From Thalassoglobus polymorphus (GTDB lineage Bacteria > Planctomycetota > Planctomycetia > Planctomycetales > Planctomycetaceae): a stretch of 64,000 bases of DNA. Both the position numbers and the translations under genes were made by a program. Below, one piece after another: positions 28,334 to 36,898 of the stretch. Numbering within the stretch: the first letter of the stretch is position 1; every line of letters starts with the position of its first letter. The stretch is from contig NZ_CP036267.1 of the NCBI RefSeq assembly GCF_007744255.1, forward strand, positions 1,302,001 to 1,366,000, read 5' to 3'. The notes beneath the pieces are model-generated. The model was given only the letters and a program-made list of their open reading frames with translations, was not told where the DNA came from and did not search any database.

Positions 28334-28816
28334 TTAAAGCTGCCAAACCTGCTTAAAGAGGTGCAGGGACTGAGTCTCAAACGGGTGATCAGCGGGTTTC
28401 TTAAATTGGTTGCCCGATTGCAGAGGAGAGAGAGCAATCTGAAAAGGAGGCATTCCACCCAGTGCTGCGTCCAGTGAGAGTGGATCTGGCAGTGTGACAT
28501 CATCTGTTCGTGGCGTCGAAACAAACTGGCAGTCGACTTCGCCACAAGGGGCGTGGTCGTCATGTTCTTGTTCGTTCTTCTCTGACTCGTGTTGCTCGCA
28601 GTGAGCGATTTTTACGCTCTGCGGGGAGACATCGCTTTTGCAGCGATGTGAGTGAGAGTGCTCGTCAATCACTTCTTCAGGCTGATCTGAGGAGTGAAAG
28701 ATTTCTGCAAAGTGACCATGTGCTGCATGACCATGCGTATGGTGCAAGCAGCATCCAAACAGTGCATGAAACATGACTGTAATGGTGGCCGAATGGATGC
28801 AGAGTAAACGGAACAT
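28334..28816 (-). CDS. Small exported His/Cys-rich protein, metal locus
   Basis: 160 residues from the ATG at 28816; the frame runs to 28924, but the signal-like segment (ATITVMFHALFGCC) starts here. His clusters (HHTHGHAAHGH, DEHSHSH), a CEQHESEKNEQEHDDHAPC region and several cysteines point to metal binding. No known family was recognised. It lies between the TolC-type and CusB-type genes on the same strand and has a sigma-54-type promoter about 120 bp upstream, so it may be the first gene of the adaptor-pump transcript. The function in metal export is inferred from position and composition. Confidence 0.6.
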   Translation of the reverse strand: MFRLLCIHSATITVMFHALFGCCLHHTHGHAAHGHFAEIFHSSDQPEEVIDEHSHSHRCKSDVSPQSVKIAHCEQHESEKNEQEHDDHAPCGEVDCQFVSTPRTDDVTLPDPLSLDAALGGMPPFQIALSPLQSGNQFKKPADHPFETQSLHLFKQVWQL

Positions 28817-29140
28817 GATTTTATGACACGCTTTTGTTAGGTCATTAACTATAGTACAGGAATGTTTCAGCAGCGGCAAAGTAATTATCGGTTTTCGCCA
28901 GAGAAGTCTAGAGCGAAACGACAAGCGGGTGAAATGGCAAGTTCCGTGCCACGACCAATTCCCAGTTTTAGAAGCTCACGTATCGTATTCTTGAGAAACG
29001 ACTTAGTAGCATCTGCAAGAAATGATGCGTTTGTCTTTTGAACCTCTCTTTGGGATCAGATTGATGTCGTCACGCACCATTTTGATCACAACGTTCTGTC
29101 AGGTCAGGCGATTGTTGCTCGACGTGATTTTACTGCCCGC
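28817..29140. other. Intergenic region with a sigma-54-type promoter
   Basis: Contains the promoter at 28937-28951. Nothing else recognised. Confidence 0.5.
28937..28951 (-). promoter_or_regulatory. Sigma-54-type promoter (-24/-12)
   Basis: Minus strand reads TGGCACGGAACTTGC, which fits TGGCAC-N5-TTGC perfectly, with GG and GC 10 nt apart. The predicted start is near 28925, about 110 nt before the His/Cys-rich gene at 28816. Confidence 0.75.
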
Positions 29141-30703
29141 TTACTGCCCGTTTAATGCCTGGTCACGTAAGCTGTCGTCACCATCATAAGTGGCAACATT
29201 ACTGAGTCCACCAGTTAGGAGAAGTCCTGAAATGCGTGCATCGGCTGTCGACAGGTCGCTCAAACTCGTGACATAATTCAAGTTCGTATCGAAGTAGGTT
29301 CGACGAGCGGTCAATACTCTGAGAAAGTCAAACTCGCCAGCTTCTTGAGCTTCCTGAACAAGTTCTAACGTTTCTTGCGCCTTCGGGAGAATCGCAGTTT
29401 CATATCGAGTCACCTTGGATTTTGCGATCTGGTATTCACGCATGGCGTCCGCAAGGTTTTGTCGAATCTGCATCTTGATGCGCTGCACATTTTGAGTCGC
29501 TTCGCAGTATTCCGCATGAGCTGCAGAGATGTTGCCTTCGTTTTGGTTGTTGAATGGAATCGGCAGACTCAGCTGAATGTTCGCGAAAGTGTCTCCGGTT
29601 CCATCGTCGCGTCCTACTCCAAATTGTGCATTGACGTTCGGAATCGCCTGCACGTTCTGTCGCTGCAGGTTGGCCTGGGTCCGTTGTACGCGGGCATACG
29701 CAACGGAGAGCAGGGGGCTTTGGGCGACAATTTCGTTATAGATCATTTCCGCATCACGCGAATCTTGTGTTGTTTGAAATTCACCGATCAGTACGCGTGG
29801 TGGCAAGTCGGAAACTCCAACAAGGGCGACCAGTTTTTTCCAGGCAGCTTCGTACTGAAACTCTGCTCGTTGAATCACCAGCTCAACTTCATTCAACTGA
29901 ATTTCGCTTTGCAGGACATCTGGACGGGTTCCAACTTGTGCCTCGACACGTTCCTTCGAGACCTGAACACCTCTTTCCATAATTTCACGGAAGTCGCGGG
30001 CAAGTTCTAATCGTTTCTGGGCAGCTAAGGCTTGATAAAACTGAACCTGAATGTCTGTCCGGACACGTTGTCTTTGAGTTTCGACTTGCCAGCGCATCGA
30101 TTCAACGTCATGCCCAATCACTTGTCGGTTCCAGGCCAGTTTGTCGCCACGAACGAATGTTTGAGAGACATATGCCCCCTGTAATCCACCGGCTCCTTCG
30201 TTGCCGATTTCTTCGCCGAAATACCCGATCGAAGGGTTTGGCTTGAGTCCCACTTGATAATGAACGCCGGAAGCCTTGCTGGCGGCTGCATTCGCTTGTT
30301 GAATCGCAGGGTTGTTTTGCATGGCGAGATCTTCCAGAGCCTGCAGCGTCATCCCTGGTTCAGCCGATGAGATCGTCTGCTCATCTGGAACGGGTGGGAG
30401 CTTTGCCGGCTCAGAAAGTGCTTGATTCTCGACGGCGATTTCTGGCTGAAAATTGACAACCTGGATTTCATTTTTTGAATCGGGTGCGTCAACTGAAGGC
30501 CGGCCCGGAAGCTGAGTTTGTTCCTTTGCAGCCACCGTTTCACCGTATGGAGTCCCTTGCTCCACAGCGACGACAGGATTGGTGGGGCTCGTTTTTTTGA
30601 CTGGAAGAGAGACGTGCGAACGTGCTGACGCACATCCAACGCCCAGCATTGGAACAAGTCCGAGGGCCAGCAAACGGCGAGCGAAGAGATTGGTTTTCAT
30701 CAC
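29141..30703 (-). CDS. TolC/CusC-type outer membrane efflux protein
   Basis: 520 residues. The signal peptide ends LGVGC (Cys24), so it is likely lipidated like CusC. After a linker, two repeats of the outer membrane efflux (OEP) domain follow: long alpha-helical segments (LEDLAMQNNPAIQQANAAAS, LEAQ-type heptads) separated by beta strands such as GYFGEEIG and FGVGRDDG. It should form the trimeric outer-membrane channel of the tripartite exporter with the CusB- and CusA-type proteins. Upstream is a Cys-rich exported protein gene 91 bp away on the same strand. Confidence 0.88.
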   Translation of the reverse strand: MMKTNLFARRLLALGLVPMLGVGCASARSHVSLPVKKTSPTNPVVAVEQGTPYGETVAAKEQTQLPGRPSVDAPDSKNEIQVVNFQPEIAVENQALSEPAKLPPVPDEQTISSAEPGMTLQALEDLAMQNNPAIQQANAAASKASGVHYQVGLKPNPSIGYFGEEIGNEGAGGLQGAYVSQTFVRGDKLAWNRQVIGHDVESMRWQVETQRQRVRTDIQVQFYQALAAQKRLELARDFREIMERGVQVSKERVEAQVGTRPDVLQSEIQLNEVELVIQRAEFQYEAAWKKLVALVGVSDLPPRVLIGEFQTTQDSRDAEMIYNEIVAQSPLLSVAYARVQRTQANLQRQNVQAIPNVNAQFGVGRDDGTGDTFANIQLSLPIPFNNQNEGNISAAHAEYCEATQNVQRIKMQIRQNLADAMREYQIAKSKVTRYETAILPKAQETLELVQEAQEAGEFDFLRVLTARRTYFDTNLNYVTSLSDLSTADARISGLLLTGGLSNVATYDGDDSLRDQALNGQ

Positions 30704-30757
30704 GATACCTACAGAAAATGGAATGAAAAAATGAATGGATTAGGTCGGCTGCGAATT

Positions 30758-30781
30758 GCAAGAGACTCGCTGGTCTCTTGC
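30758..30781. promoter_or_regulatory. Perfect 9-bp hairpin between metal-locus genes
   Basis: GCAAGAGAC (30758-30766) and GTCTCTTGC (30773-30781) with a 6-nt loop, upstream of the TolC-type gene. There is no T-run, so it is more likely an RNA processing/stability structure or operator than a terminator. Confidence 0.5.
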
Positions 30782-30794
30782 CTCTCGTCTCTCG

Positions 30795-31223
30795 TTAGAC
30801 CTGAATCCTCATCCCGAGTTGCCTGCTCCTGCTCTTTGAGAAAATTTCAGTATCAATTTTGAAAAGTGAACTAACTGGTGTTACTTCGAGTATTGAGATG
30901 CGATCAGCACAAGTGCTTGCTTTAAGATTGGGTTCGGCACGAGTCCTGTTTGCATGGAGTGCAGTTGTGGCGTCGGCGATCTGATCACAAAACGGACACT
31001 CTTTTGAGCTTCGTCCATCATGCTGTCTCGTACTGCCAAATGAGTGGGAATGAACCTCCTCTATCAGGCTGTCATGACAACATCGAGACGCAGCGGAGTC
31101 ATCTTTTCGTGAGCAGTGCTGATGCGCTGGAGAACACCAATGACATGGCACGGCAATCTGGACAGCCAGAAAGAAAGTCATCATGGCAGAGACAAATTGA
31201 CGACTGAGCACCATTGCATCCAT
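30795..31223 (-). CDS. Small exported Cys/His-rich protein, metal locus
   Basis: 142 residues; the ATG at 31214 is an alternative start. A hydrophobic N-terminal segment (VSAMMTFFLAVQIAVP) is followed by CHWCSPAHQHC, CCH and CPFC clusters. No known family was recognised. It is directly upstream of the TolC-type gene on the same strand, and divergent from another Cys-rich exported gene at 31499. I infer a periplasmic metal-binding role from composition and position only. Confidence 0.6.
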   Translation of the reverse strand: MDAMVLSRQFVSAMMTFFLAVQIAVPCHWCSPAHQHCSRKDDSAASRCCHDSLIEEVHSHSFGSTRQHDGRSSKECPFCDQIADATTALHANRTRAEPNLKASTCADRISILEVTPVSSLFKIDTEIFSKSRSRQLGMRIQV

Positions 31224-31397
31224 GCGTTGGGGAGGGATTGTTGTGTGGGGCGAAATACGCGATCAAGCATTTTGATCGCTTATCCCGAATACAACACTTC
31301 TTCTCATTTGTTCGACGTTCCGGCTGATGCAACTTGGGCATCTCCCGTTGAATCAGGAAATTCCTCACAACACGCAAAGTTTGCCAAGCGTGTCATC

Positions 31398-31430
31398 AAC
31401 GTTCAGCCAGCGTTCAGCCAACGTTCGGGA
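31398..31430. repeat. Three tandem 11-bp repeats in a divergent promoter region
   Basis: AACGTTCAGCC, AGCGTTCAGCC and AACGTTCGGGA follow one another with no gap, between divergent Cys-rich genes. An 11-bp period would place bound proteins on one DNA face. A GC-rich hairpin (GCCCCC ... GGGGGC) follows directly. Confidence 0.55.
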
Positions 31431-31498
31431 GCCCCCCCTGAAAACGGGGGCGAGAGAATTACCTTGACTCGTGGCAGTAGGAGAAGTAGGCTGAAAGT

Positions 31499-31945
31499 AT
31501 GAATTTTTTCATGGCAATTCTGTTGACCTACTCGCTCTTGGCATGCCCTTTTCGTTGTTTAGGGGATGTTCCGGGGAGTGTTGTACAGTCTCAAGATGGT
31601 GAAAAACTGTCTCCCTCGGGGATTGCTTCTGCCTGCTCATGTTGCACAAAGCAGTCTCCATCATCACCTGAAGATGAGCATCTGAGTCACAGCGAGGAGA
31701 GCGAAGTACCGGTTGAAGACTGTGCTTGTCAGTGTCTTTGTAAAGGTGGAATTCAGCCTCAGGAAGATTCTTTTGAACTTGACCTGACTCTTTCGGGGAT
31801 CGCTGCACAGATCGCGTCTACAACTCTTGTTGACGATTCCTTGATGGAAATGGTCGATTCTCTCAACTTCTATGAAATTCCGGACCATCCCCTCTGCGAA
31901 GATGGCCAGGAGATCCGTCTCCACGTTGCGTCGTTGATCATCTAA
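31499..31945 (+). CDS. Small exported Cys-rich protein, metal locus
   Basis: 148 residues. A signal-like N-terminus (MNFFMAILLTYSLLACPF) precedes a His/Glu/Ser-rich middle and DCACQCLCKGG (about 72-83), an unusual cysteine cluster that could bind a soft metal. The second half is Leu- and Asp-rich. No known family was recognised. It is divergent from the Cys-rich gene at 30795-31223 with direct repeats between them. The ribosome site is weak (AGGAGAAG about 12 nt before ATG). Confidence 0.6.
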   Translation: MNFFMAILLTYSLLACPFRCLGDVPGSVVQSQDGEKLSPSGIASACSCCTKQSPSSPEDEHLSHSEESEVPVEDCACQCLCKGGIQPQEDSFELDLTLSGIAAQIASTTLVDDSLMEMVDSLNFYEIPDHPLCEDGQEIRLHVASLII

Positions 31946-32148
31946 AGCCGCTCTGCTGTCAGGCATCGAGCAAATTCGAACCGTGATCAATCGGAACTCG
32001 TTTCACTGTCGAAATGCTCTGTCGTGCTGCGCAAAACTCACCGTGGTCGTGTTACCTTCGCCGGTTCGCGATCTGTCGATCTCTTCCGAATTGCATACGA
32101 GTATCACTTGAGCTGAGTCCCTGTTCGGGAATGAAATGACTCTCATTA

Positions 32149-32327
32149 GAGTAGGTTGCACTACCGTGTGGCCGTGAAGAACGCATTTCTCTAGAACTGA
32201 TCCTAAAACTTGAAATTGCTTTCTCAAACGTTGAGGAAAGCGGCTGCTCCAGAGGTTTTCGGACTGGTTCTAGTAAAAATGCTGTTCGCCACGCGGCGGA
32301 CCCTGCAAACCAATTTGAAAGATGCTC
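32149..32327 (+). repeat. Family A repeat split by a nested family B element
   Basis: Left part begins TTAGAGTAGGTTGCACTACC and runs to ACGCATTTCTCTA; right part resumes TAGTAAAAATGCTGTTCGCC and ends GATGCTCTAA. The inner 77 bp is family B. This copy is in sense on the plus strand, opposite to the 14632-14810 composite. Confidence 0.92.
32194..32270 (+). mobile_element. Family B element nested in family A (MITE-like)
   Basis: Starts GAACTGATCCTAAAACTTGA, ends GGACTGGTTC, flanked by TA within CTAG at both ends (32192-32193 and 32271-32272). It is inserted at the same TA as the 14689-14764 copy but reversed relative to its host repeat. Confidence 0.92.
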
Positions 32328-32395
32328 TAAGCCTCTTCTCAGGGGTTGTGAGACATGACTCAGACTTTCGGATCAACTGATAAAGCTTCGCTGAA

Positions 32396-33565
32396 ATGTT
32401 CCATCTCAAAACGCTACCGTGGGAATACGGTGTCCGAAATTTAATTCGCAGGCCGACACGCAGCCTGTTGACGCTCGCTGCGTTAACAGTTGTGATTCTG
32501 TTGGTCTTTATAGTTGTCGGATTCATTCGAGGACTGGAAACCTCACTCGCGGTGAGCGGTGACGAAGATGTCGTACTCGTTTATTCAATGGGAGCCGAAT
32601 CGAATATCGAAAACTCAGCGATCCCGGCACAAACAGGAGATTTACTTGCCGCGAGCATCCAGGGCATTTCAACGAGAGGAGGCAAACCCTGTATTTCCTC
32701 CGAGCTTTACCTTGGGACTCGTGTCAGATCTGAAACCGATCAGAGCGAATCACTCGGGCTCATTCGCGGTGTGACGACAACCGCTCCACTGGTGCGCCGA
32801 CAGGTCCGAATCATTGAAGGAGACTGGCCACAAGCGGGGGAAATTCTGGTCGGGAAACTTGCCCCGGCTAAGCTTGGTTGGAAGTCCCACAAATTGAAAC
32901 TGGGCGAGACGGTTCGGTTTGAAAACCGAGACTGGATTGTCAGTGGTCGATTTGCAGCGGGTAGTTCTGCGTTTGAATCAGAAATTTGGTGCCGACTTCC
33001 CGATTTACAACAAACACTCAAGCGTCAGGACATCAGCCTGGTTGCAATGTTGTTAGGGCCAGAAACTTCACCAGCAATCGTTAATCTGTTCTGTAAAGAG
33101 CGGAGAGATCTGGAACTCCAGTCTCTTTCGGAAACAGAATACTTCGCATCTTTACAACGTCATTACAAACCCGTTCTGCAACTTGCCTGGCTCGTTGTTG
33201 CGCTTGTCGCTGGAGCAGGAGTTTTTGCAGGCTTGAACATGATGTATGGAGCTGTTGCAGGTCGAGTTCGCGAGCTTGCAACGCTTCAGGCAATCGGGTT
33301 CCGTCGACGAGCGGTGCTGCTAAGTTTGATTCAGGAAGCCGTCTTACTGTCGACTTCAGCCGCTTTGATTGCGGGACTGATTGCCACGTTTTGGCTGAAT
33401 GGGCTCGCTGTCAGATTCACAATGGGAGCTTTCACTCTCCGAGTCGACAGCGTCGCCATACTGATTGGGTCTGGAACCGGATTACTACTGGGAGTGATCG
33501 GTGCAATCCCACCTGCTTTCAAGGCGTTGCGATTAGAAATCGCACAGAGCCTGAAAGCGATATAA
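32396..33565 (+). CDS. ABC transporter permease, FtsX/MacB type
   Basis: 389 residues. An N-terminal membrane segment ([20 protein letters not shown]) precedes a periplasmic MacB-like domain (about 45-260) and three C-terminal segments with the FtsX signature [20 protein letters not shown]. It ends [21 protein letters not shown], the usual permease tail. It leads a plus-strand set with a lipoprotein, an adaptor, an ATPase and a second permease. Two different permeases with one ATPase suggest a heterodimeric exporter of the LolCDE/MacB kind. Confidence 0.88.
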   Translation: MFHLKTLPWEYGVRNLIRRPTRSLLTLAALTVVILLVFIVVGFIRGLETSLAVSGDEDVVLVYSMGAESNIENSAIPAQTGDLLAASIQGISTRGGKPCISSELYLGTRVRSETDQSESLGLIRGVTTTAPLVRRQVRIIEGDWPQAGEILVGKLAPAKLGWKSHKLKLGETVRFENRDWIVSGRFAAGSSAFESEIWCRLPDLQQTLKRQDISLVAMLLGPETSPAIVNLFCKERRDLELQSLSETEYFASLQRHYKPVLQLAWLVVALVAGAGVFAGLNMMYGAVAGRVRELATLQAIGFRRRAVLLSLIQEAVLLSTSAALIAGLIATFWLNGLAVRFTMGAFTLRVDSVAILIGSGTGLLLGVIGAIPPAFKALRLEIAQSLKAI

Positions 33566-33589
33566 CCCAGAAACCTTAACCACTCCTAA

Positions 33590-33653
33590 GAACTCTGGAA
33601 GAGTCGTTTCTCTCAATGTTTGAGAGAGCAAATTCAGATTTCAGGATCAGTTC
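33590..33653 (-). repeat. Family B repeat, internally shortened
   Basis: 64 bp. Minus-strand start GAACTGATCCTGAAATCTGA, and TTTGAGAGAGCAAATTCAGA in the middle on the plus strand; about 13 bp shorter than intact copies. It lies between the permease and lipoprotein genes. Confidence 0.75.
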
Positions 33654-33707
33654 TCAGCAAAGAGGACTGAATACGAGTTTTCACTCACTCACGAAAAAGG
33701 ATTTCAA

Positions 33708-34232
33708 ATGAAACTCACTCACACGCTGCTAACACTTTCACTCGTCGCAACCACCGCCATCTTCACCGGCTGCGGTCAGACAGCAGACAAGTCAGCCTCG
33801 ACCAGTAGCCAAGTCGACAGCGACCTGCTCATCGAATCAGAACCTGCCGACGCGAAAGATGTCGGTGAAGTTTTCGAAGCCAGCAAAGATGGAGACGAGG
33901 TCACCATTGTCGGACGTATCGGAGGCTCGCAAGCTCCCTTTGTTGATGGCTTGGCTGCATTCACGATTGTTGATACCGGCATTCCGCACTGTGCGGATGA
34001 TGAAGGTTGCCCCACACCCTGGGACTACTGCTGTACAACCAACCAACTTCCGGGAAATCAGGCGACAGTCAAAATCGTCGACGAATCAGGACAGCCGATT
34101 CCGAAAACCGCCAAGGGACTTTTGGGAATCAACGAACTGTCAGTCGTCGTCGTGAAAGGAAACGCAGTCCGCGACGATGCCGGAAATCTTTCTGTGACAG
34201 CCAATCAGGTGTACGTGAAAGATAAAAAGTAA
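33708..34232 (+). CDS. Small lipoprotein encoded with the ABC exporter
   Basis: 174 residues with a signal peptide ending TAIFTGC (lipobox, Cys22) and a good ribosome site (AAAGGATTTCAAATG). After a short linker, the body (GEVFEASKDGDEVTIVGRIGG, then AFTIVDTG, ATVKIVDESG, NELSVVVVKGNA) looks like an OB-fold-like beta domain. Cysteines at HCADDEGCPTPWDYCC may form disulfides. No catalytic motif was seen. Its place between permease and adaptor suggests it is an accessory or cargo of the exporter; this is inference. Confidence 0.7.
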   Translation: MKLTHTLLTLSLVATTAIFTGCGQTADKSASTSSQVDSDLLIESEPADAKDVGEVFEASKDGDEVTIVGRIGGSQAPFVDGLAAFTIVDTGIPHCADDEGCPTPWDYCCTTNQLPGNQATVKIVDESGQPIPKTAKGLLGINELSVVVVKGNAVRDDAGNLSVTANQVYVKDKK

Positions 34233-34249
34233 GACCGAAGTTTTATTGA

Positions 34250-34326
34250 GAACTGATCCTGAAACGTGAGTTAACTCTCTCATTCATTGAGAAAAGTGAC
34301 CATTCCACAAGTTTCCGGACAGTTTC
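34250..34326 (+). repeat. Family B repeat
   Basis: 77 bp, 18 bp after the lipoprotein stop. Starts GAACTGATCCTGAAACGTGA, ends GTTTCCGGACAGTTTC. Flanks are not TA. Confidence 0.82.
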
Positions 34327-34516
34327 AAAACTTTCGATAGAGATGATGTCTGGTCCCTTGCGGATGAATTTGCTGTTCCAGCAAACGATTCCCAAGGGAC
34401 AGGCAATCTGAAAATCGACAATCAGTGAATTCGAAAGGCAGGGGACAAGCCGCGAAAATTCGCTCTGCAAACCATTGTCGAGTCGCGCGGACACTTGCAA
34501 CTCAAGAGTAATAACG

Positions 34517-36064
34517 ATGACCAGTCAAATTGATTTGAAGCAACTCTCATCGGCGTCACCGAAAGGTGAGACACGACCGGAAGGGCAGATTCAGCGCCCT
34601 CAGCGGATCATCTCACGTTACGTCCTTCCAGCGGCAATTCTTTTGGGATTTGTCGGCATGGTTGGATGGGCGGCACGTGATCAGTTTGAGAGTTCCAAGG
34701 CTGTTACGGTTGTCCCCGTTGTGGTGACTCGTGCAGAGGTCCAGACAGCTGGAACTCCGTTGTTTCAAGCTGCCGGTTGGGTCGAGCCGAGACCTTCTCG
34801 ACGACTTGCCACGGCATTGACGTCGGGGATTGTTGAAGAAGTTTATGTCGTCGAAGGCGAGCAGGTTGAAGTGGGACAAAAGCTCGCGCGATTGATTGAT
34901 ACCGACGCAAAATTGGAATTGCAGCAGGCTCAGGCTAACCTTGCTCTCAGAGAAGCAGAGTTACAAACGACACGCGCACACGCCACGGCCGCTCAGCAGC
35001 GACTCGAGTCTCCAATGAAGCTGCAAGCGCAGGTCGCTGATGCGCAGTCCACAGTGGCAGATGCGGAATTACAACAGGCAAGGTTGCCATTTCAAATCCA
35101 AACAATGAAAGCGAGAGCCAAATTTGCGGAGCAAAGCTACCTGAATCGAAAAGATGCAGGTCAGGCCGTCGCTCGCAGTCTGATTCAGGAAGCGGAAAGT
35201 GAGTATGTCGCCTTGAATGCAGAGCTTGCAAACTTGCAGAATCAATCTCCACTGCTTGAGAAAAGAATCGAGGCACTTCGGGCGAAAGCGGAAGCATTGC
35301 AGGTCGAACGCGAGAAGCTCATCGATGAACGCCGCTCACTGAATGTGGCAGATGCAGAAGTTCAAGTCGCTCAAGCACGTCTCTTGCAGGCTCAACTCGC
35401 TGTGAAAAATGCGGAACTGAGACTCTCAAGAACGGTTATTAAATCTCCCATTCAAGGGCGGGTACTTGAAGTCCTCGCATTCCCCGGATCGTCTGTCATG
35501 GGACAAAACCCCCAGTCGAATCCGGAAGCAAGCACCGTTGTCAGCTTGTATCACCCCGAACAACTTCAAATTCGAGCAGATGTCCGACTGGAAGATCTCC
35601 CCTTGGTCCATCCCGGTCAGCCGGTCCTCATCGAAACCGCAATTTCAAGTACGCCCATCGAAGGACACGTCCTCCTCGGGACTTCTCGCGCGAACATTCA
35701 GAAGAACACACTTGAAGTTAAAGCTGCGATTCACTCACCACCTGAATCAATCCGGCCAGAGATGCTGGTCCGGGCAACGTTTCTCGCTCCTGATCGAGAA
35801 AGCGAAACAGAAAACGGAAATACAGAACAGGAACGCATGCTGATTCCACGAAAACTTGTCACCGAAACCGACTCGGGATCGGCAGTCTGGATTGTCTCCG
35901 CAGAACGGACAGCTCACCAACAGAAAATTTCCCTCGGAACTGCCGGCACCGATGTTCTGGTCGAAGTCACAAGTGGCCTCACACCGACCGACCGAGTCAT
36001 CAGTGTTGGGCGGGAGAATCTTCAGGAAGGGGACAAAGTCGCCATCACAAATGAAGAAGAGTGA
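34517..36064 (+). CDS. HlyD/MacA-type membrane fusion protein
   Basis: 515 residues from the ATG at 34517; the frame opens at a TTG (34475) without a ribosome site. One membrane segment (YVLPAAILLGFVGMVGWAA) precedes a lipoyl half-domain (GIVEEVYVVEGEQVEVGQKL), a long Ala/Gln/Glu-rich coiled-coil hairpin (about 130-300) and the returning half (VIKSPIQGRVLEVLAFPGSS). The adaptor should link the ABC permease pair to an outer-membrane channel. The next gene, the ATPase, starts 56 bp downstream. Confidence 0.88.
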   Translation: MTSQIDLKQLSSASPKGETRPEGQIQRPQRIISRYVLPAAILLGFVGMVGWAARDQFESSKAVTVVPVVVTRAEVQTAGTPLFQAAGWVEPRPSRRLATALTSGIVEEVYVVEGEQVEVGQKLARLIDTDAKLELQQAQANLALREAELQTTRAHATAAQQRLESPMKLQAQVADAQSTVADAELQQARLPFQIQTMKARAKFAEQSYLNRKDAGQAVARSLIQEAESEYVALNAELANLQNQSPLLEKRIEALRAKAEALQVEREKLIDERRSLNVADAEVQVAQARLLQAQLAVKNAELRLSRTVIKSPIQGRVLEVLAFPGSSVMGQNPQSNPEASTVVSLYHPEQLQIRADVRLEDLPLVHPGQPVLIETAISSTPIEGHVLLGTSRANIQKNTLEVKAAIHSPPESIRPEMLVRATFLAPDRESETENGNTEQERMLIPRKLVTETDSGSAVWIVSAERTAHQQKISLGTAGTDVLVEVTSGLTPTDRVISVGRENLQEGDKVAITNEEE

Positions 36065-36120
36065 CGGTCAAAATTTCCAATACACATTGAATCAGACGGC
36101 CCCCAGAAGGGATGATAAGA

Positions 36121-36849
36121 ATGGCACTCGTAGAAATTCGCAATCTGACAAAACGTTTTCAATCGGGAGAAGAAACGATTTCCCCTCTCGATGGGATCGA
36201 TCTTGATATCGAGGCAGAAGAATTTGTTTCTCTCATGGGGCCCAGCGGAACAGGGAAGAGCACATTGCTCAACGCAGTCGCTGGTATCGACAGACCGAAT
36301 GAAGGGAGCATCATCGTAAATGGAACCGACCTGACGAAACTGTCTCGTGCGAAATTAGCGGACTGGAGAAGCGAGAACCTCGGTTACATTTTTCAAACGC
36401 ACAATCTCGTGCCGGTTCTCACAACGTATGAGAATATTGAACTTCCTCTGCTGTTGCTGCCGCTTTCCGCAAAGCAGCGGCAACAACGAGTCGAAATTGC
36501 ATTGGAGGCAGTCGGACTTACAGACCGTGCCGGACATTACCCCCGGCAGATGTCCGGAGGACAGGAACAACGAGTCGGGATTGCCCGAGCAATTGTTGCC
36601 GGGCCGAAGATTGTTGTCGCGGATGAACCAACAGGGAGCCTCGACATTTCCACCAGCGAGCAGATTCAAGACCTCCTTCAGCGAATCAACAATGAACTTG
36701 CCATCACCATGTTGATGGTGACGCATGATCCAGACGTGGCTGCCATCGCAAAACGCCAGATCCGACTTGAAAACGGCAAGATCGCATCGGACACCGTGCA
36801 AGGTTCCCAGAATGGATCAGGAAAAAACCTGCGTACACAGCCGGTCTGA
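36121..36849 (+). CDS. ABC transporter ATP-binding protein (MacB/LolD type)
   Basis: 242 residues from the ATG at 36121, with AGAAGG ten bases upstream; an ATG at 36112 is too close to that site. Walker [12 protein letters not shown]-loop [11 protein letters not shown], signature [15 protein letters not shown], Walker [11 protein letters not shown] and switch His in MVTHDPD are all present. The [10 protein letters not shown] and [11 protein letters not shown] stretches are typical of the LolD/MacB/FtsE group. It energises the two permeases encoded on either side. Confidence 0.92.
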   Translation: MALVEIRNLTKRFQSGEETISPLDGIDLDIEAEEFVSLMGPSGTGKSTLLNAVAGIDRPNEGSIIVNGTDLTKLSRAKLADWRSENLGYIFQTHNLVPVLTTYENIELPLLLLPLSAKQRQQRVEIALEAVGLTDRAGHYPRQMSGGQEQRVGIARAIVAGPKIVVADEPTGSLDISTSEQIQDLLQRINNELAITMLMVTHDPDVAAIAKRQIRLENGKIASDTVQGSQNGSGKNLRTQPV

Positions 36850-36898
36850 CTTTTTTAATCAACCTCAGTTAAAATTCCTTTGAACCCCGAGAACGAAC

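Larger units (their letters stand above)
31946..32395. other. Gene-free stretch dominated by a composite repeat
   Basis: Holds a family A copy split by a family B element (32149-32327). No gene was found; short open frames here are repeat sequence. Confidence 0.6.

Noticed and set aside
30763-30777. Sigma-54-like site (AGCGAGTCTCTTGCA) before the TolC-type gene
   Set aside because: The invariant GG is AG, and the region is part of a perfect hairpin.
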